Shown here: positions 7,124 to 18,406 of the stretch, in pieces | Layout: each line of letters opens with the position of its first letter | Position numbering within the stretch: the first letter of the stretch is position 1 | From: Methylobacterium sp. WL1 | Lineage (GTDB): Bacteria > Pseudomonadota > Alphaproteobacteria > Rhizobiales > Beijerinckiaceae | Length of the DNA: 64,000 nt | Assembly (NCBI RefSeq): GCF_008000895.1 | Contig: NZ_CP042823.1 | Location: forward strand, 1,302,001 to 1,366,000 | Reading direction: 5' to 3' | Program-made: the position numbers and the translations under genes | Notes under the pieces: model-generated | What the model was told of the DNA's origin: nothing | The model's input: only the letters and a program-made list of their open reading frames with translations | Databases searched by the model: none

Positions 7124-8827
7124 ATGCCCGCCGCACCTGCCCTGACCCTCGACCCCGACCTGATCGAGGCGGCCGCCACCGCCGCCGCCTGGCCCTTCGA
7201 GGAGGCGCGCAAGCTCGTCGCGCGGCTGGAGAAATCCGGCACGACCGAGGTGGTGTTCGAGACCGGCTACGGGCCGTCGGGACTGCCGCATATCGGCACC
7301 TTCGGGGAGGTCGCCCGTACCTCCATGGTCCGCCACGCCTTCCGGGTGCTGACCCGGGACGCGGTGCCGACCCGACTGATCGCCTTCTCGGACGACATGG
7401 ACGGACTGCGCAAGGTCCCGGACAACGTGCCCAACCGCGAGATGCTGGCCGCGCATCTCAACCAGCCGCTCACCCGCGTGCCGGACCCGTTCGGCACCCA
7501 CGACAGCTTCGGGGCGCACAACAACGCCGAGTTGCGCCGCTTCCTGGACGCCTTCGGATTCGCTTACGAGTTCCGCTCGGCGACGGATTGCTATCGCTCG
7601 GGCGTGTTCGACGCGGCTTTGATGCGCGTTCTTGAGCGCTACGACGCCGTGATGGAGATCATGCTGCCGTCGCTGCGCGCGGAACGATCGGCCTCCTACT
7701 CGCCGTTCCTGCCCCTGCACCCGGTCACCGGCCACGTCATGCAGGTGCCGATCGACGAGGTGCGGGTCGAGACCGGCACGCTGGTCTGGCGCGACCCCGC
7801 CACGGGCGAGCGCTACGAGACCCCGGTGACCGGCGGCCACGCCAAGCTGCAATGGAAGCCCGACTGGGCGATGCGCTGGGTCGCGCTCGGCGTCGATTAC
7901 GAGATGGCCGGCAAGGACCTGATCGATTCGGTCAAGCTGTCGGGCAAGATCGCCCGGGCGCTCGGCGGCGAGCCGCCGGAGGGGTTCAACTACGAACTGT
8001 TCCTCGACGAGAAGGGCCAGAAAATCTCGAAGTCGAAGGGCAACGGCCTGACCATCGACGACTGGCTGAAGTACGGCACGCCGGAATCCCTAGGCCTGTT
8101 CATGTACAACAAGCCCCGCGAGGCCAAGCGCCTGTTCTTCGACGTGATCCCACGGCACGTCGACGAGTATATCGGCTTCCTCGACCGCTATGCCGGCCAG
8201 GACGCGAAGCTGCGCCTCGGCAACCCGGTCTGGCACCTGCATGCCGGGAATCCGCCCGAGCCGGAGCGGGTCGAGGGCGCGAGCCTGACCTTCGCGATGC
8301 TGCTGAACCTCGCCGCGGTGGCCAACACCGAGGATCCGGCGGTGCTGTGGGGGTTCATCCGCCGCTACGCGCCGCAGACCGGGCCGGAGACCCATCCGGG
8401 GCTCGACCGGCTGGTTGTCCACGCGCTCACGTACTTCTCGGACTTCGTGCGCCCGGCCAAGACCTACCGCGAGCCGAGCCAGGAGGAGCGGACGGCCCTC
8501 GAGGACCTGTCGGAGACGCTCGGCCAGCATGCCGGCTCCACCGATCCGGAAGCCCTGCAAGCGGCGGTCTACGAGGTCGGGCGGCGCCACTTCCCCGATA
8601 CGTCCGGCAAGGCCAAGAGCCCGGACGGGCGCCCGGGCGTGTCCCAGGCGTGGTTCACGAGCCTGTACAACGTGCTGTTCGGCGAGGCGCGGGGGCCGCG
8701 CTTCGGCTCCTTCGTGGCCCTCTACGGGGTGGCGGAGACCCGGGCGCTGATCGCAGCAGCCCTCTCGGGGGCCCTGGTGGCGGAGCACGCCGCCTTCGTG
8801 GGCCGCCCCGCCGACGTCGTCGCGTGA
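7124..8827 (+). CDS. lysK: Lysyl-tRNA synthetase, class I
   Basis: This enzyme charges tRNA-Lys with lysine. It is the class I type (Rossmann catalytic core) typical of archaea and many alphaproteobacteria, not the class II LysS. Seen directly: the HIGH-like motif in [13 protein letters not shown] near residue 55 and KISKSKGN (KMSKS loop) near residue 302. The family-typical ending [17 protein letters not shown] plus a C-terminal anticodon-binding helical domain is also present. An in-frame GTG at 7103 is possible, but the ATG at 7124 fits the family start better. The stop overlaps the next gene's GTG, suggesting a two-gene transcript. It is presumably the housekeeping LysRS. Confidence 0.95.
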   Translation: MPAAPALTLDPDLIEAAATAAAWPFEEARKLVARLEKSGTTEVVFETGYGPSGLPHIGTFGEVARTSMVRHAFRVLTRDAVPTRLIAFSDDMDGLRKVPDNVPNREMLAAHLNQPLTRVPDPFGTHDSFGAHNNAELRRFLDAFGFAYEFRSATDCYRSGVFDAALMRVLERYDAVMEIMLPSLRAERSASYSPFLPLHPVTGHVMQVPIDEVRVETGTLVWRDPATGERYETPVTGGHAKLQWKPDWAMRWVALGVDYEMAGKDLIDSVKLSGKIARALGGEPPEGFNYELFLDEKGQKISKSKGNGLTIDDWLKYGTPESLGLFMYNKPREAKRLFFDVIPRHVDEYIGFLDRYAGQDAKLRLGNPVWHLHAGNPPEPERVEGASLTFAMLLNLAAVANTEDPAVLWGFIRRYAPQTGPETHPGLDRLVVHALTYFSDFVRPAKTYREPSQEERTALEDLSETLGQHAGSTDPEALQAAVYEVGRRHFPDTSGKAKSPDGRPGVSQAWFTSLYNVLFGEARGPRFGSFVALYGVAETRALIAAALSGALVAEHAAFVGRPADVVA

Positions 8828-9444
8828 GCGCGATGATCGTCGACAGCATCGCGGCGCTGGAGGCGATCTACGCGCCGTCCCTGGCGCCCGCCTCCGTGGC
8901 CAAGGTCACGGCGGCGATCACGCCGGACTACGCGGCGCTGATCGCCGCCGCGCCGTTCGCAGTGCTGGCGACGAGCGGTCCCGAGGGGCTCGATTGCAGC
9001 CCCCGGGGCGACCGGCCGGGCTTCGTGCGGGTGGCCGGCCCGCGCACGCTGATCCTGCCCGACCGGCGCGGCAACAACCGGATCGATTCCCTGCGCAACG
9101 TCGTGCGCGATCCCCGGGTGGCGCTGCTGTTCCTGATCCCGGGCTCGGGCACGACCTTCCGGGTGAACGGCACGGCGGTGATCTCGGCCGACCCGGATCT
9201 CCTGGATTCGTTCCGCGTGGACGGGCACGCGCCGCGCACGGCCCTCGTGATCACGGTCGAGGCGGCGTATTTCCAATGCGCCCGGGCGATCATCCGCGCC
9301 CGGCTTTGGGAGCCCGACGCCCGGGTCGATCCGGCGGACCTGCCGAGCCCCGGGGCGATCCTGGCCGCGCTCACCGCGGGGGAGGTCGGAGGCCAGGTCT
9401 ACGACGCGGAATGGCCGGGACGGGCCGCCAAGACGATGTGGTGA
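8824..9444 (+). CDS. Pyridoxamine 5'-phosphate oxidase family protein
   Basis: This 206-residue flavin/FMN split-barrel protein resembles the MSMEG_1061-type subfamily. It shows [20 protein letters not shown] near residues 42-61, [20 protein letters not shown] (FMN-phosphate side) and the [20 protein letters not shown] strands. The closing segment [17 protein letters not shown] is typical of this subfamily. The true substrate is unknown. Members may act as F420- or FMN-dependent reductases rather than as PdxH. It starts at a GTG overlapping the lysK stop (GTGA); the ATG at 8833 is an alternative. Confidence 0.82.
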   Translation: MSAMIVDSIAALEAIYAPSLAPASVAKVTAAITPDYAALIAAAPFAVLATSGPEGLDCSPRGDRPGFVRVAGPRTLILPDRRGNNRIDSLRNVVRDPRVALLFLIPGSGTTFRVNGTAVISADPDLLDSFRVDGHAPRTALVITVEAAYFQCARAIIRARLWEPDARVDPADLPSPGAILAALTAGEVGGQVYDAEWPGRAAKTMW

Positions 9445-9535
9445 CGCGGCGTTCGATTTTCTGGATCCGCCTGTAGAGTGCGTGCATTACGGGCGCATGC
9501 CGTCCATCGGATCGGCCCGTGCCGCTCGCCTCCAC

Positions 9536-10450
9536 TCACCCCACCAGGGCGAGACCCGGCTGGGAAAAATCCTGCATCTCGGTCTCGGGGATCACATCGA
9601 CCTCGACCTTCAGGCGCTGCTTGCCCGAGCCGCTGACGATGCCGTCCACCGGCGCCACGTCGCCGTAGTCGCGGCCTCGAGCCACCACGATGTGGTCGTC
9701 CCGCACCGCCACGCCGTTGGTCGGGTCGAGGCCGAGCCAGCCGTCGCCGCACCAGACCGCCACCCAGGCGTGGCTCGCATCCGCGCCGCGCAGGCGCGGC
9801 CGGCCCGGCGGCGGCACGGTCCGCAGGTAGCCGCTGACATAGGCGGCCGGCAGCCCCATGCCGCGCAGGCCCGCGATCATCACGTGGGCGAAATCCTGGC
9901 AGACCCCGGCCCGGAGCGCGAAGGATTCGGCGAGCGGCGTGCGCACAGTCGTGGCCTTGGCGTCGAACCGGAAGTCGGCGCGGATGCGCAGCATCAGGTC
10001 GTAGGCCGTCCCATAGGCGCTGCGGCCGGGCACGAAGCTGGCGCGGGCGTAGTCGGTGACATCGGGGACGAGGGGGACCCGGCCGCTCGGGAACAGGAAA
10101 TGGACCGGCGCCCGGCCGCGGAGGTCGCACCCGGCCGCCACGGCGTCGCGGACCCGCTCCCAGGGCTGGCCGGCCTCGGGCTCCGGCGGGACGCGGCGCT
10201 CGACCCGCACGGTGGACAGCGCCTCGACGCTGAAGGTGGTGTGGGGCGTATCGAGCGTGATCGCCACGGCCTCGATCCCGAAATAGTCGCGCCGCATCAC
10301 CGCGGTGGTGGGGCTCGGATCGATGGTCACGGCGCTCGCCAGCACGCTCTGGCCCTCGCCGTCCTGCGGCTTGAGCCGCAGGGCGCAGCGGGCGAAGCGC
10401 ACCGGCTTGCCGTAGCGGTAGGTGGTGCGGTGGCGCAGCGTGTAGATCAT
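9536..10450 (-). CDS. Transglutaminase-like cysteine protease family protein
   Basis: This 304-residue protein has an N-terminal beta domain (IYTLRHRTTYRYGKPVRFAR). The transglutaminase-like core follows, with Cys in RAGVCQDFAHV, His in ASHAWVAVW and Asp in LGLDPTNG, giving the full Cys-His-Asp triad. The protein is cytoplasmic, with no signal peptide. It is the last gene of a three-gene minus-strand operon with an ATP-grasp/alpha-E gene (56 bp upstream) and a large transglutaminase-DUF2126 protein. Iyer and co-workers predicted such clusters to make or remove peptide tags. The biochemical substrate is unknown. Confidence 0.88.
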   Translation of the reverse strand: MIYTLRHRTTYRYGKPVRFARCALRLKPQDGEGQSVLASAVTIDPSPTTAVMRRDYFGIEAVAITLDTPHTTFSVEALSTVRVERRVPPEPEAGQPWERVRDAVAAGCDLRGRAPVHFLFPSGRVPLVPDVTDYARASFVPGRSAYGTAYDLMLRIRADFRFDAKATTVRTPLAESFALRAGVCQDFAHVMIAGLRGMGLPAAYVSGYLRTVPPPGRPRLRGADASHAWVAVWCGDGWLGLDPTNGVAVRDDHIVVARGRDYGDVAPVDGIVSGSGKQRLKVEVDVIPETEMQDFSQPGLALVG

Positions 10451-10505
10451 CGCGACGACCGCGCGCCGCGGGCCGTCCTCAAGGCGGCTTCAGGGGCGCA
10501 CATCA

Positions 10506-13057
10506 TCAAGCCAGGCCTGTCAGCTTTTCCGGGCGCAGCGCGTTCGGCCCGGCCGGAAAGTAGCGCACCGCGATGCCGTCGGCGAGGCGTTCGAGGTCGG
10601 TCTCCAGGGCCGTCAGGCGCACGGCGTCGAAATCGGCGGCCTCGCCGCTGCGCAGTTCCGCCAGGATCCGGGAGGCGATGCGGCGATGCGGCTCCGGGAT
10701 GCCGTCGGCCGACAGGGCCGGCAGGTCGTCGAGGTGCCGGGCGATCGCCTCGGCCTGGAAGGCGATGGAACGCGGGTTGTAGGGGTCGAGCAACACCATG
10801 TCGCGGACCGGGTCGAGGGCCGCGCCCTGCATGTAGCGCCGGCCGTAGCTGATCTGCGAGTCGCTGAGCGATAGCATCACCCCGAGGCAGCCCGGGGTCG
10901 CCTCGTCGTTGGCGAAGGACAGCGCGAAGGTGCAGGTGTTGACCGCCCGCTCGACGCGCCGGCCGAGCTCGACGAAGTGCCAGCCCTCCGCCCGGCTCAT
11001 GTTCTCGTGGGTGAGCCCGGACAGGGCGGCGAGCTGGCTCAGCGCCCGCTCGGCCCGCCCGGCGAGCTGCGACTCGGTGAAGGCCCGCTCGGTGTCCAGC
11101 GACACGATCTCGATCAGGTCGGCCAGCACCCGCCAGGCCTCGCCGGAGAGGCGGGCGCGGAGCGCGCGGCGTTGCGCCGGGCCGAGACGATGTGGGCGCG
11201 GGCCGAGCCGGAGCGCTCGCGCCCGGTCAGCGCCTCCTGGGCGAGCCGGGCCGTGGGCAGGTCGGTGGCGCCGGTGGCGCCCCATTCGTAGAGCAGCGCC
11301 CGCGGATGGCCAGGGCGGCCGGCGTGTCGAGGGCCCCGGAGATGTCGGCCCCGACGGCGTCGCCGACGCTGCGCAGGTGCGCCAGGACCAGCCGGATCAC
11401 CGCTTCGGCGCGCTCGAGGTAGCGGCCGAACCAGAACAGGCCGTCGGCGGCACGCGACGGCAGGTGGCCGCCGACCCGGCGCACCCGCGGGGCCGCGTGG
11501 GAGCCGATCAGCGGCGCCTCGACCGGGCTCTCGGACAGCACCCACAGGTCGGCCGAGCGGATGCCCAGCCGCATCTCGATCGGGTCGACGTCCTCGCGCT
11601 CCGAGACCCGGCAGAAGCCGCCCGGCATGACCTGCCAGCCCGCGGGGGTCCGGGCCGCGAAGACGCGCACCACGAAGGGGCGGGGCACCAGGTAGAGGCC
11701 GTTGTCGCCACGCTCCCAGCCCGGCATGGTCGAGAGCGGCGCGGCCTCCTGGGCGACGTAGTCGAACGGCCGGTCGCGCAGGGCCGCCACCACACCGGGC
11801 CCGCTCGGCCGCCAGGGCCTGGGGCGCCAGGATCGCGTCGCGGCCGGCCCCGCGCTGGGGCGTGGCGGCCGGGCGCAGGGTCAGGTTGTCGAGGTTGGCC
11901 TGGGCGTGGGCCAGGCCTTCGAGGTCGCCGCACCACCAGGCCCGGGGATGCCCGAGCCGCAGCGGCGCGCCCAGCAGCCGGCGGGCGATGCCGTCGAGAT
12001 ACGGGGCGAGCGCCGCGGATTCGACCAGCCCGGAGCCCGGCATGTTGGCCATCACCAGGGAGCCGTTGCGCAGGGCCTCGATCACTCCGGGCACGCCCAG
12101 GCGCGAGGCCGGGTTCAGTTCGAGGGGATCGAGATAGTCGGCATCGATCCGCCGCCACAGGGCGTCGGCCCGCTTCAGGCCCGAGACGGTGCGCACGTGC
12201 AGGGCGCCGTCGCGCATGACGAGGTCGTCGCCCTCGACCAGCATCAGGCCGAGATACCGGGCCAACGCCGCCTGCTCGACATAGGTGCTGCTGTAGGGCC
12301 CCGAGGTCAGCAGGCAGATGCGCGGGTCGGAGCGCTCGGCCCCGAGCGCCAGCCCCTCGCGGAAGGCCTGGAAGAAGGCCGGCAGGCGCTCGACGTGGAG
12401 GTCCTGGAAGAAGTCCGGGAAGGTCCGGGCCAGGACCATGCGGTTCTCCAGCGCCCAGCCGAGGCCCGAGGGGGCCTGCGTCCGGTCGGCCAGGACCTGC
12501 CAGCGCCCGTCCGGTCCCCGGCCGATATCGGCGGCGTAGAGCTTCAGGTAGTGCCCCCCCGGGGGTGCGACCCCGTGAAGGGGGTGGAGGAATTCGGGCG
12601 TCCCGGCCACGATCGCGGCGGGCAGCAGCCCGTCGGCGACCAGGCGGCCCTCGCCGTAGCAATCGGCAAGGATCGCCTCCATCAGCTCCGCGCGCTGGAC
12701 GATCCCGGCGCTGAGGTCGCGCCACTCGGCGGCCTCGACCACCAGGGGCAGGCAGTCGAGCGGCCAGGGATGCTCGCGCTGGTCGCCGGAGATCCGGAAC
12801 GAGATGCCGGCATCCCGGATGTGCCGCTCCGCCGAGACGAAGCGGGCCAGGATCTCCGGCTCGGTGAGCGCCCCGAGATGGTCGAGCAGGCGCGGCCACG
12901 CCCCCCGGGGGGCGCCGTCGCCGCCCAGGAACTCGTCGGGACGGCCGGAGACGGGCCGATAACCCGCGGTCCAGCGCGCGACGCGCTCCCGCGGGCTTTC
13001 GCGCACGTTCTCGCCCGCCTCGGTCCGGGCGGCGCCGGCCGCGAGCGCCGCCTCCAT
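10506..13057 (-). pseudogene. Circularly permuted ATP-grasp protein fused to an alpha-E domain, frameshifted
   Basis: The reading starts at ATG 13057 (GTG 13060 also possible). It shows a circularly permuted type-2 ATP-grasp domain: CYGEGRLVADGLLPAAIVAG, KLYAADIGRGPDGRW, LTSGPYSSTYVEQAALARYL and VMANMPGSGLVES. Near 11795 it must change frame to continue with VVAALRDRPFDYVAQEAAPL. It changes again near 11300 (RALLYEWGATGATDLPTARL) and near 11165 into the alpha-E helical part (RARLSGEAWRVLADLIEIVS, to the stop at 10506). Together this is a full fusion of about 845 residues. Three shifts in G/C-rich runs point to decay or sequence errors. Its operon partners on both sides are intact, which favours errors. 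Predicted role: amidoligase-type peptide ligation. Confidence 0.8.
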
Positions 13058-13070
13058 CACCGGGCTCCGG

Positions 13071-16000
13071 TCATGTCGGGGCCGGCATGCGCAGGTCGAG
13101 GGTCAGCGGGAACTCGGCGTTCGTCTCCGCGCGGGGCATCTCGACCCGGCCCGGCGTGTGACCGAGGGGCTCGAAGCGGGCGAGGCGGCGCCCCTCCGCC
13201 TCGTAGGCGTTGACCGGGTGGGTCTCGTAGTTCCGTCCGCCCGGGTGGGCGACGTGGTAGCGGCAGCCGCCGAGCGAACGTCCGCTCCAGACGTCGAGGA
13301 TGTCGAAGGTCAGCGGCGAGTGGGCCGGGATCGTGGGGTGCAGCGAGGAGGCCGGCTGCCACGCCTTGAAGCGCAGGCCCGCCACGGCCTCGCCGCCACG
13401 GCCGGTGCCGGTCATGGGCAGCCGGCGCCCGTTGCAGGCGATGACGTGCCGCTCGGGCACGAACCCCTCGACCTTGACCTGAAGCCGCTCGACCGAGCTG
13501 TCGACGAAGCGCACGGTGCCCCCGCTGGTCCCTTCCTCGCCCATCACGTGCCAGGGCTCCAGCGCCTGGCGCAGTTCCATTCGGACCCCGCCCTGCTCCA
13601 CCACGCCGAAGACGGGGAAGCGGAACTGGGCCTGCGCCTCGAACGCGACCGGGTCGAAAGCGTAGCCCGCCGCCCGCAGATCCTCCAGCACCCCGAGGAA
13701 GTCGGCCCAGAGGAAATGCGGCAGCATGAAGCGATCGTGGAGGTTCGTGCCCCAGCGGACACAACCCCCGGTCTGCGGCTCGCGCCACAGCCACGCCACC
13801 AGGGCCCGCAGCAGCAATTGCTGCGCGAGGCTCATGCGGGCGTCCGGCGGCATCTCGAAGGCCCGGAACTCCAGCAGGCCGAGACGCCCGGTCGGACCGT
13901 CCGGCGAGTACAGCTTGTCGATGCAGATCTCGGCCCGGTGGGTGTTGCCGGTGACGTCCACCAGGATGTTGCGGAACACCCGGTCGACCAGCCAGCGCGG
14001 GATGTTGGGCGCGTCGGCGGCCGGGATCTGGGCCAGCGCGATCTCCAGCTCGTAGAGCCCGTCATGGCGGGCCTCGTCCATGCGCGGGGCCTGGCTGGTC
14101 GGGCCGATGTAGAGGCCGGAGAACAGGTACGAGAGCGCCGGGTGGCGCTGCCAGTAGAGCACCAGGCTCTTCAGCAGGTCGGGCCGGCGCAGGAACGGCG
14201 AATCGTCCGGCGTGACGCCGCCCATGACCACGTGGTTGCCGCCGCCGGTGCCGGTGTGGCGCCCGTCGACCATGAATTTCTCCGCGCCGAGCCGGGTCTG
14301 CCGGGCTTCGGCGTAGAGGTCGGTGGTGATCGCCACCGCCTCGCGCCAGGACGCGGCCGGGTGGACGTTGACCTCGATCACGCCGGGATCGGGGGTGACC
14401 TTGATCAGGCCGATGCGCGCATCGTAGGGCGGCTCGTAGCCCTCGACATGGATCGGCAGCGCCAGCTCGGCGGCAGCCGCCTCGAGGTGGGCGGCGAGCT
14501 CGAGATACTCGTCGGCCCGCTGGGTCGGCGGCATGAACACGCGCACGATTCCGTCCCGGGGCTCGATCGCCAGCGCGGTGCGGACCGCGACGCCGGTGAT
14601 GCCGGCCCCGTTGACCACCGTCGCGGCCTTGGGATCGTCGGGGAGCGGCCCGCGGGGCTCCAGCGGGTCCTGCGGCTGGTAGTAGGGATAGTGCTCGGGC
14701 GGCACGTAGGGCAGGGACGACAGGGGCAGGCGGAAGCCGAGGGGCGAATCACCCGGCACCAGGAAGGCCTGGCCCCGGCGGAACGCCCACTTCTCCGAGA
14801 TCCAGACCCGGTCGGAATCGCCGTCCTTGCCGGTGGGCAGGCTCGCGAGCGGCAGGACGTAGCCCGCCGGCTCCCCGAGGCCGCGGGCGTAGACGCGCCG
14901 GATCCGGGCGTCGAACTCCACGGAGCCGGACTTGGCGGCGGCCGGCGTGACGTTGACCGGCAGGTCCGCCGCCTTCTTCTCCCAGAGCTCGCCGTCCTCG
15001 AAGGTCGGGAACACGTAGTCGGACAGCCCGAGCCGGCGGGCCAGCGCGTCGGCCAGCGCCTTGGCCTGCGCGATGGTGGCGGTACCGTGTGAATCTTGGC
15101 CTTCCGCCCCTTCGCCCACCTCGGGGGCGATCAGGGCCGGGTCGGTCCAGATCGGCTTGCCGTCCTTGCGCCAGTAGAGCGCGAAGGCCCAGCGCGGCAG
15201 GCTCTCGCCCGGGTACCACTTGCCCTGGCCGTAATGCAGCAGCCCGCCCGGGCCGAACCGGTCGCGCAGGCGCCGGATCAGCGTGTCGGCCATCCGCCGC
15301 TTGGTCGGGCCGACCGCGGCGATGTTCCATTCCGGCGCCTCGAAATCGTCCACCGACACGAAGGTCGGCTCGCCGCCCATGGTCAGACGGACGTCCTGGG
15401 CCACGAGGTCGGCGTCGACCCGCTCACCCAGCGCGTCCATGGCCGACCAGACCGTCTCGGAATACGGCTTGGTGATCCGCGGCGTCTCGGCGACTCGGGT
15501 GATCCGCATCTCGAAGCCGAACTCGGTCTTGGCCGGCTCGGCCGCACCCGAGATCGGCGCCGCCGAGCGGTAATGCGGGGTCGCGGCGAGTGGGATGTGG
15601 CCCTCGCCGGTGAGCAGCCCGGAGGTCGCGTCCATGCCGATCCAGCCGGCGCCCGGCAGGTAGACCTCGGCCCAGGCGTGCAGGTCGGTGAAGTCCGCCG
15701 ACGCGCCGGCGGGGCCGTCGACCGCGGTGGTGTCGGGCACGAGCTGGATCAGGTAGCCGGAGACGAAGCGCGCCGCGAGCCCGATCCGGCGCAGCACCTG
15801 CACGAGCAGCCAGGCCGAATCGCGGCACGACCCGCTCTTGAGCCGCAGCGTCTCGGCCGGCGTCTGCACGCCCGGCTCCAGGCGCACGCCGTAGGCGATC
15901 TCGCGGGCGATCAGGCCGTTGAGCGCCACTAGGAACAGCACCGTGCTGGGCTCCTCGGGGAGCCGCGCGAGCAGCGCCTCGATCTCAGGCCCGTCCGCGT

Positions 16001-16364
16001 CCACGGGCATCAGGTAGGGCGCCAGCTCCTCCGACAGGTCCGGCTCGTACGCGAAGGTCCGAGCCTGCGCGTAATCCTCCACGAAGAAGTCGAACGGGTT
16101 GATCACCGCCATCTCGGCGGTGAGGTCGACCTCGATCTTCAGTTCGTCGGTCTTCTCCGGGAAGACCAGGCGGGCGAGCCAGTTGCCGCTCGGATCCTGC
16201 TGCCAGTTCAGGAAGTGGTTGGCGGGCGTCACCGTCAGCGCGTAGGCCGGAACCTTGGTGCGCGCGTGCGGAGCCGGGCGCAGGCGCACCACCTGGGGAC
16301 CGAGGCTGATCGGCCGGTCGTAGCGGTAATGCGTGACGTGGTGCAGGGCGGCTTTGATCGACAC
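13071..16364 (-). CDS. Transglutaminase / DUF2126 fusion protein
   Basis: This 1,097-residue protein has an N-terminal beta domain ([20 protein letters not shown]) and a transglutaminase-like core. The core shows Cys in [14 protein letters not shown], His in [12 protein letters not shown] and Asp in IGMDATSGL. The long DUF2126 region from about residue 300 starts [20 protein letters not shown] and contains [13 protein letters not shown]2126 domains are related to COOH-NH2 amidoligases. Thirteen base pairs separate it from the ATP-grasp/alpha-E gene and it opens the operon (GTG start). Combined with the second transglutaminase, this is the set predicted for peptide tag synthesis and removal. 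It is divergent from a metallopeptidase gene. Confidence 0.9.
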   Translation of the reverse strand: MSIKAALHHVTHYRYDRPISLGPQVVRLRPAPHARTKVPAYALTVTPANHFLNWQQDPSGNWLARLVFPEKTDELKIEVDLTAEMAVINPFDFFVEDYAQARTFAYEPDLSEELAPYLMPVDADGPEIEALLARLPEEPSTVLFLVALNGLIAREIAYGVRLEPGVQTPAETLRLKSGSCRDSAWLLVQVLRRIGLAARFVSGYLIQLVPDTTAVDGPAGASADFTDLHAWAEVYLPGAGWIGMDATSGLLTGEGHIPLAATPHYRSAAPISGAAEPAKTEFGFEMRITRVAETPRITKPYSETVWSAMDALGERVDADLVAQDVRLTMGGEPTFVSVDDFEAPEWNIAAVGPTKRRMADTLIRRLRDRFGPGGLLHYGQGKWYPGESLPRWAFALYWRKDGKPIWTDPALIAPEVGEGAEGQDSHGTATIAQAKALADALARRLGLSDYVFPTFEDGELWEKKAADLPVNVTPAAAKSGSVEFDARIRRVYARGLGEPAGYVLPLASLPTGKDGDSDRVWISEKWAFRRGQAFLVPGDSPLGFRLPLSSLPYVPPEHYPYYQPQDPLEPRGPLPDDPKAATVVNGAGITGVAVRTALAIEPRDGIVRVFMPPTQRADEYLELAAHLEAAAAELALPIHVEGYEPPYDARIGLIKVTPDPGVIEVNVHPAASWREAVAITTDLYAEARQTRLGAEKFMVDGRHTGTGGGNHVVMGGVTPDDSPFLRRPDLLKSLVLYWQRHPALSYLFSGLYIGPTSQAPRMDEARHDGLYELEIALAQIPAADAPNIPRWLVDRVFRNILVDVTGNTHRAEICIDKLYSPDGPTGRLGLLEFRAFEMPPDARMSLAQQLLLRALVAWLWREPQTGGCVRWGTNLHDRFMLPHFLWADFLGVLEDLRAAGYAFDPVAFEAQAQFRFPVFGVVEQGGVRMELRQALEPWHVMGEEGTSGGTVRFVDSSVERLQVKVEGFVPERHVIACNGRRLPMTGTGRGGEAVAGLRFKAWQPASSLHPTIPAHSPLTFDILDVWSGRSLGGCRYHVAHPGGRNYETHPVNAYEAEGRRLARFEPLGHTPGRVEMPRAETNAEFPLTLDLRMPAPT

Positions 16365-16589
16365 GATGGCTCCGTCTGAAGGATCGAATGCGGTCTCGTA
16401 GCCGGCACCGGGCGCCGCGGCGGGTCGATCGCCGAGCCCACCGCGCGGTTATGTGCCAAGGACGGGGTCACAAGCAATTTTCGTGCGGTGCCCTCTGCGT
16501 CCGCGGAGCGCCGCCGACCTTGGCCGGAACTTTGCCGGTCGCGCTCATTTGATCGAAAAGTGGGCCGGTTGCCGGCCCGGGACCACGCG

Positions 16590-17774
16590 ATGAAGCTCTT
16601 CCAGTGCCAGGCCTGCGACCAGCCGGTCACCTTCGAGGCGACCGCCTGCGAGAGCTGCGCGCGCCGGCTGGGCTATGTCTGCGCGGCGCACGAGGTCTCG
16701 GCCCTGGAGCCCATGGGCCTCTCGGCCCATCCGGCCATGGGCGGCGCCCAGACCTTCCACGCCTATGCGGGTTCCGGACGGCGCTACCGCTACTGCAGCA
16801 ACGCCTCGTCGGGGGCCTGCAACTGGCTGGTGCCGGAGGACGAATCCGAGATCTTCTGCACCGCCTGCCGGCACAACCGAGTGGTGCCGGACCTGTCGCA
16901 ATCCTGGAACCTCGCCCGCTGGCGCCAGATCGAGGCGGCCAAGCGCCGGCTGTTCTACTCGCTGCTGCGCCTCGAACTGCCGCTGGCGACCCGGGCCCAG
17001 TACACCGACGGGCTGGCCTTCGACTTCCTGGTCGATCCGTCGGAGAGCTTCTCGTACGGGCCGCCGGTGCTCACGGGCCACATCAACGGCCTGATCACCA
17101 TGAACATCGCCGAGGCCGACGACGTCGAGCGCGAGCGGCGCCGGATCCTGTTCGGGGAGCATTACCGCACCCTGCTCGGCCATTTCCGGCACGAGATCGG
17201 GCATTACTTCTGGTACCTGCTGGTCATGAACGGGCCGACCATGGGCGCCTTCCGGGGGTTGTTCGGCGACGAGAACCTGAACTACGTCCGGGCCCTGCAG
17301 GACCACTACGCCCACGGCGCCCCGGCCGAGTGGGAGGATTCCTACGTCTCGGCCTACGCCACCGCCCATCCGTGGGAGGATTTCGCCGAGACCTTCGCGC
17401 ATTACCTGCACATCGTCGACACGGTGGAGACCGCCTCGACCTTCGAGCTGCACGTGCGCCCGCGCCTGCGCAACGCCACGACGGCACCCACGGTGATCGA
17501 TTTCGACCCCTACGACACCCACGACCTCGACCGGCTGATCGAGGCGTGGCTGCCGCTGACCTACGCGATCAACTCCCTGTCCCACAGCATGGGCCAGCCG
17601 GCGCTCTACCCGTTCAAGCTGACCCCCACGGTGATCGCCAAGCTCGCCTTCGTGCACGAGCGGATCTACGCCTCCCGCTCCGGCACCCTGCCGGATCCCG
17701 GCGAGGCCGGGGCCGAGATGCTGCGGGCGGTGATCCTGGGGTTGCGCCAGAAGGTGGCGGCGCCGACCGTGTGA
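16590..17774 (+). CDS. Zinc-ribbon zinc metallopeptidase (putative zinc-binding metallopeptidase, Mx-type)
   Basis: This 394-residue protein opens with a zinc ribbon (CQACDQPVTFEATACESCARR, the Cys pairs at the N-terminus) and a second Cys cluster (CSNASSGACNW, CTACRHN). The peptidase motif HFRHEIGHYFWYLL gives HEXXH. A downstream Glu/His region, EDFAETFAHYLHIVD, would supply further ligands. This combination is the 'zinc-ribbon and putative zinc-binding metallopeptidase' family often found beside ATP-grasp/transglutaminase operons. It starts 225 bp from the divergent DUF2126 gene, so the two units probably share control. No signal peptide is present, so it acts in the cytoplasm. It is a candidate protease for products of the neighbouring peptide-modifying enzymes. 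Confidence 0.82.
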   Translation: MKLFQCQACDQPVTFEATACESCARRLGYVCAAHEVSALEPMGLSAHPAMGGAQTFHAYAGSGRRYRYCSNASSGACNWLVPEDESEIFCTACRHNRVVPDLSQSWNLARWRQIEAAKRRLFYSLLRLELPLATRAQYTDGLAFDFLVDPSESFSYGPPVLTGHINGLITMNIAEADDVERERRRILFGEHYRTLLGHFRHEIGHYFWYLLVMNGPTMGAFRGLFGDENLNYVRALQDHYAHGAPAEWEDSYVSAYATAHPWEDFAETFAHYLHIVDTVETASTFELHVRPRLRNATTAPTVIDFDPYDTHDLDRLIEAWLPLTYAINSLSHSMGQPALYPFKLTPTVIAKLAFVHERIYASRSGTLPDPGEAGAEMLRAVILGLRQKVAAPTV

Positions 17775-17790
17775 TGCGTTCGGCGGCCTG

Positions 17791-18080
17791 TCAGGGCCGT
17801 GGGCGCGGAATCGGCTTCAGGGTCATGAACCGGCACGTCCGGGACGAATCGGCCTCATCGACCTGCCAGACGGTTCTGACCTGTGGATCCGCGCCGGGAC
17901 GGGCGGCGAGAGGGCCCTCGAAAGACGGCTCGATGGCCCGATAGGAATCCGCGCACATCCGGACGTCGGCCGTGATCGAACGGCGCATCGATCAGGGCGT
18001 CCGGATCACCCGGCGTGAATCCGCATGCGGCGAGGAAGCGACACTTCGCGGCCCCGTCCCGGTGGCTCGGATTGAGCAGG
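17791..18080 (-). pseudogene. DUF6883-like protein remnant, frameshifted
   Basis: On the minus strand ADLLNPSHRDGAAKCRFLAA, then CGFTPGDPDALIDAPFDH, reads in one frame. After a shift near 17965 it continues as YRAIEPSFEGPLAARPG and PQVRTVWQVDEADSS to a stop at 17791. The LLNP-H-GAAK-FLAA-GF and VRTVW pattern is that of DUF6883 proteins, small proteins usually next to a DUF4926 gene. The N-terminal part is hard to trace. The 17775-18406 stretch holds nothing else recognisable. Confidence 0.5.
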
Positions 18081-18189
18081 TCTGCGGTGACCACGACCAG
18101 GGCGGCGAGGAAGCGGGACGGCCAACCGTCCGGATCGGTCACCCGACCACCCGCTCGACCGACCGCCCGCTCGACCGACCACACGCCGC

Positions 18190-18370
18190 CGGCCTCGACC
18201 GTCGCCGGCGTGTCGAATGGCTCCGTGAACTCGACCTCGAAGGCCTCGCCGTCGGCATAATCGGCCACGACGCTGCCGGTCGTGCCCGCCCGGGACCGGC
18301 ACGTCGTCATCGCCCGAGACCGCCCGCAGGACGCGGCCGAGTTTGCCGGCCGGCGGTAGCGACGCACACG
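18190..18370 (-). pseudogene. DUF4926-like protein remnant, frameshifted
   Basis: Minus-strand pieces GRVLRAVSGDDDVPVP and, after a shift near 18290, AGTTGSVVADYADGEAFEVE form the compact beta-barrel pattern (G-T-G-VV-Y-DGEA-EVEF) of DUF4926 proteins. It lies directly upstream of the DUF6883-like remnant, the usual pairing of these two families. The function of the pair is unknown; an immunity or toxin-antitoxin role is speculative. Confidence 0.5.
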
Positions 18371-18406
18371 ATACGCCGTCCCGCACGCTATGCGCCCGGT
18401 CGCCGA

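Noticed and set aside
7852-9444. 530-residue frame spanning lysK and the next gene
   Set aside because: Only its last 200 residues are a real gene (from 8824); the earlier part is an out-of-frame shadow of lysK.
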